Assembly: GCF_001949145.1 (NCBI RefSeq)
Contig: NW_019091512.1
Coordinates: forward strand, 497,728 to 561,727
Direction: 5' to 3'
Length of the DNA stretch: 64,000 nucleotides
DNA from: Acanthaster planci
Lineage: Eukaryota; Echinodermata; Asteroidea; Valvatida; Acanthasteridae
The position numbers and the translations under genes are program-made. The notes under the pieces are model-generated. The model saw only the letters and a program-made list of their open reading frames with translations, ran no database searches and was not told the origin of the DNA. Positions 60,852 to 64,000 of this stretch are shown one piece after another (the first letter of the stretch is position 1; the number at the start of each line of letters is the position of its first letter).

Positions 60852-63660
60852 TATCTTGGTCAAAGGCGTGAGAACATTAGGGATCTACCCTTGGCTCACG
60901 AAAGACTTATCTCATTTTTAAGATAAATATCGCAGCTTAGAATCCTTCAGCCGCTTTTGGAATCATGGTAGGTCACAAATTGAGACTGTGCCTTGGCCAC
61001 GACTGGATTCGCGAATTTAAGAGAAGGTTTGGCGGATCGGAGCATTATAACTTTAAGCTTTGTTAATCCAATCTGTGACGCTCCGGGAAACAGTAGCTCT
61101 GGAGCCTGGACATAAATTTGGCATGGAGGGTCATCAGCTTTTGCAATTAGTGTCTTGAGTACTGAGGAAAGTGGGGCAAGGGACCGTACCCTGTCTCCAT
61201 GTAGCAAATAGCCAATTGCTTTGCATATACCAAGGTTTTAGCCAAACATTATCATAAGTTACTACATTTTCCAAGAATAATTATTTGCGGTCCATCACAT
61301 ATTCAGTACATGTGTGTATAGGCATGGTGAACCACTGACGGATATAAAATGCATTATGTATATACGTCACACATAAAGATACATATATTGAAAAGCAAAA
61401 TTCTATAAAGACGGAGTTAATGTCTAGCGCCGAATTGTGGAGAATGCTGATTCCCCGCTTTCTGACAAGATATCATCGTAGCTGGCTTGCTATTTTGAAT
61501 AAAAGGATTTTACAAATTCGATCTCGTTGGGAGTATCTGCACTTCATCATAAGTATATCCTACTGACTTAATTTACAATACGAATATCGTTTAAATGATA
61601 CGACGACAAGAATAACAATCATCCCCATGGTAACGCCACTTTCATGCGTGGGTCAGAGAGAGTTGCGAAATGAGTGTCTCAACTGTTGGAGCCAAAATGG
61701 TGGATTATGCGTCAGTGCTGCTGACAATTAGCACACAATAGCTTTATGCTACACTACACGTAATGAACAGCCATTCTGGTTCCAAAATGTGAGGTTGGCA
61801 CGACCCTCTCTGTATCTAGCGTGGGCGGCATAATTTTGCACATTACATTTTTATTTCACCAATCCACCTCGAGTGGGACCAAGAGGTAGCGCAATTTTCC
61901 TTCGGTCGAAAGTGCACCTTGCTGGTCCAAAAACACATGGTGGTAGCGTCGCTACAAAACAAAAAACAAAAAAAAGGATCCTCCTCCATCAATAGTCCTC
62001 TTTTCGACTGACGAGAGGATGCTTTTGGTCTCGGCGGATGCACACGTATCTCAGATGCAAACGCAGGTGGTTGTGTGGTACCGACATTGAGCTCCATCAG
62101 AACAGAGTGGCATTATTTACGCATCTCATAATCAGAAGAGACGCCATTGAAGCAGGATGGTACTGTAGTCGGGCTAGTATAAAGCTGCGTCCGGTGTACT
62201 TTAGTCTACGGCTTGAAATTACGCACGAGACTATGGCTACAGCCACTTCCCATAGAGTTCTTGTAATTTTTACGAGTAAAATCTAAATCTAAATAAAATC
62301 TGGTGCACGGAGTTACCTGATTGCACATAAACATAATTTGATTCTCCAGACTAAAGACACCGTTGCTGTACCTGGTGATTCGGGCCAAGCTTTTGCATTG
62401 CGACCACAATTTTTTGAATGGACTGGTACTTTTATGCCCTTCGTATTGAAAACAATGTATTAGTGCAAGGCGTCTTCTAAGTAACTAAGCAAAAGCTTGT
62501 CCCGAATTGCGAGGTATAGTAACAGTGTCTTAAATCAAATATGGAGAATTCAAATTGGTATATTCACGTGGCTTTAAAGAAGTCGGTGTGACAGGTTTTA
62601 TACAAATTTAACTGGTCAAACCGGCCGGTCAAACAGCATCCTGTTGGTAGTGGAGCGAAATTTAGCTATATAGGTCTACATGCAACAGGAGGGTTTCTGG
62701 TAAACGCATGAAACTTGCCAAATGGGTCAAAATAGCTACGTCTTAAGGTCTGGACTTCATCGCCAAGTTGTCACTAATAGGTTGAAAAATGTAGCAGATG
62801 AAAACTGGCAGTCTATATTACACGCGAATCAGGTGTTATTATTTGCGCACAAATTCACGCTTTTAATCGTATTCCGTTATTAAAACATCCATGACAAAAT
62901 GAGCGCGAAAAATTCCATAAATGTTGGAATTTGTATTTGATTGTGCAGGTGGACGACAACTCGCGTGTGATGGGGCTGAAAAGATATGCACGTATCTCTA
63001 CAAACTTTGCCGTGTAAAAAAGTTGTAGAGTTAATTAATTTACCATTAATTAATTAAATGACATCTGACCACGAGTCTTATTCGGAAACCAGTCACCATT
63101 GATCGTCCCTCACGAAAGCCTGCGTCTGTGAGGCTGATTAGACCGTCCAATCCACAAATCTGTTGATGAATTTGATACTACAGAAAAGTGGATTATTAAC
63201 CACAAGACATATCGCATTGCTGTCTTGGAAGGTGGAAGAAAAGTGCATGTACACCCATTAGCGACAACATCCTAGATAGGCCTATTTGCTGTTTTGAAGA
63301 AGTAGGCCTGGGGAAAATTCTCACTGGAGCAGCTCATTGCCGTCTATTCAGTTCCATTCGGAAAACCGTGCAGCTTGCATTGCCGTGGCACTCTATATAA
63401 TTATGGTGTTCTATTTAGGCCATGCTACGCAGCGGGGCGAATTTCTTCGCGCGGAGAGTGTAGTTTGGCAGCGTGGTAAGTGCGCATTACCAGCACACTG
63501 TCGTAGAAGTTGGTACCTTAATTTAATACTTCTACACAAACACCCCTTGCACAAGGGTTTTGTGCAGAAACCCTGTCAGACCGCAAATATCTACTCCTAA
63601 CCACGTTCAATTAACTCGGCATCCACAGGGGAGTTCAGACTCAGCGACTGCTGGAACCGT
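60852..63660. other. GPCR 3' flank, no further gene recognised
   Basis: Contains the poly(A) candidate at 61498 and an AT palindrome (ttaattaa words) near 63030-63057. ORFs here are short and without domains. Confidence 0.6.
61498..61503 (+). promoter_or_regulatory. candidate poly(A) signal for the GPCR gene
   Basis: AATAAA about 650 bases after the GPCR stop, the first good match downstream. Position is plausible for a 3' UTR end; no transcript evidence. Confidence 0.35.
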
Positions 63661-63668
63661 AGGGTATG

Positions 63669-63732
63669 CTGACGGGCGACGCACGACGGGCGACGCACGA
63701 CAGACGACGGGCGACGGGCGACGCACAACGGC
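63669..63732. repeat. GACGGGCGACGCAC minisatellite
   Basis: About four imperfect units built from gacgggcgac and gcacgac words, strongly CpG- and GC-rich against an AT-rich background. Confidence 0.8.
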
Positions 63733-64000
63733 AGATATGGAATTCCATAGAACACACTATACAGTACAAGTGTTTATGCATGCTCACAGTGCATATTGAT
63801 TATGTCGGTGACCAGGATGGTATCAGAAGGCCGTTTCAACCTCTTCTCGTTTTAACCCTCCACTTTTCTGTCGGTTGTAAAAAAATGTAAATGCATGATG
63901 TTTCGTCATGGGTGTGGACAGTTACTGTTAAATAAACTTCATGCAGCGGGGATTTTTTGCCAACGTTTTCACCAGCTTGATTGCCCCAACCTTGTTTGTT

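Overview
This is a eukaryotic genomic window, and all recognisable genes read on the + strand. The layout is large introns, short exons with clean GT/AG borders, a tRNA-derived SINE, several MITE-like elements and a decayed Penelope-like retroelement. Together with two copies of a 'agggcccaat...' inverted-repeat element that I associate with echinoderm genomes, and a prostanoid-type GPCR, this suggests a marine invertebrate deuterostome, most likely an echinoderm. That taxonomic call is inference.

About 1-42.9 kb: one gene of the PICALM/AP180 clathrin-assembly family. The window opens inside an early intron. The exon with the start codon and the phosphoinositide-binding lysine motif lies upstream. 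I can place 21 coding exons (5376 to 42914) that join in a single open frame of 733 codons plus stop. They encode most of the ANTH domain, a coiled-coil linker and a long disordered tail with NPF, DPF, DIF and DLI endocytic motifs, ending ...SDPF|GNL. The first 9.6 kb of intron is saturated with a self-complementary, alternating purine-pyrimidine repeat (TACATGTA/GTACATGTAC with TACCGGTA variants). Introns also hold a TA-flanked MITE (572-754), a MITE at 16 kb, a 56-bp tandem duplication at 19.5 kb, a SINE at 29 kb and other small repeats.

About 43-58 kb: the end of the PICALM transcription unit, then an intergenic stretch that looks clearly richer in CpG. It contains a nested-palindrome MITE (44351-44632) and a broken Penelope-like element (about 49.8-51.95 kb) interrupted by a 116-base assembly gap (50578-50693).

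About 58.3-60.9 kb: a three-exon rhodopsin-class GPCR of 422 residues with prostanoid-receptor hallmarks: the TM7 arginine nine residues before DP, a GxGxY...GTxxC second loop, and an intron at the end of TM6. 60.9-64 kb holds its 3' flank and a small GACGGGCGACGCAC minisatellite.

The two genes are functionally unrelated as far as the sequence shows (clathrin-mediated endocytosis versus lipid-mediator signalling). I saw no CRISPR, operon or defence-type system. The most unusual signal is the GTAC/CATG/CCGG palindromic repeat field in the 5' introns and the base-composition change near 43 kb.
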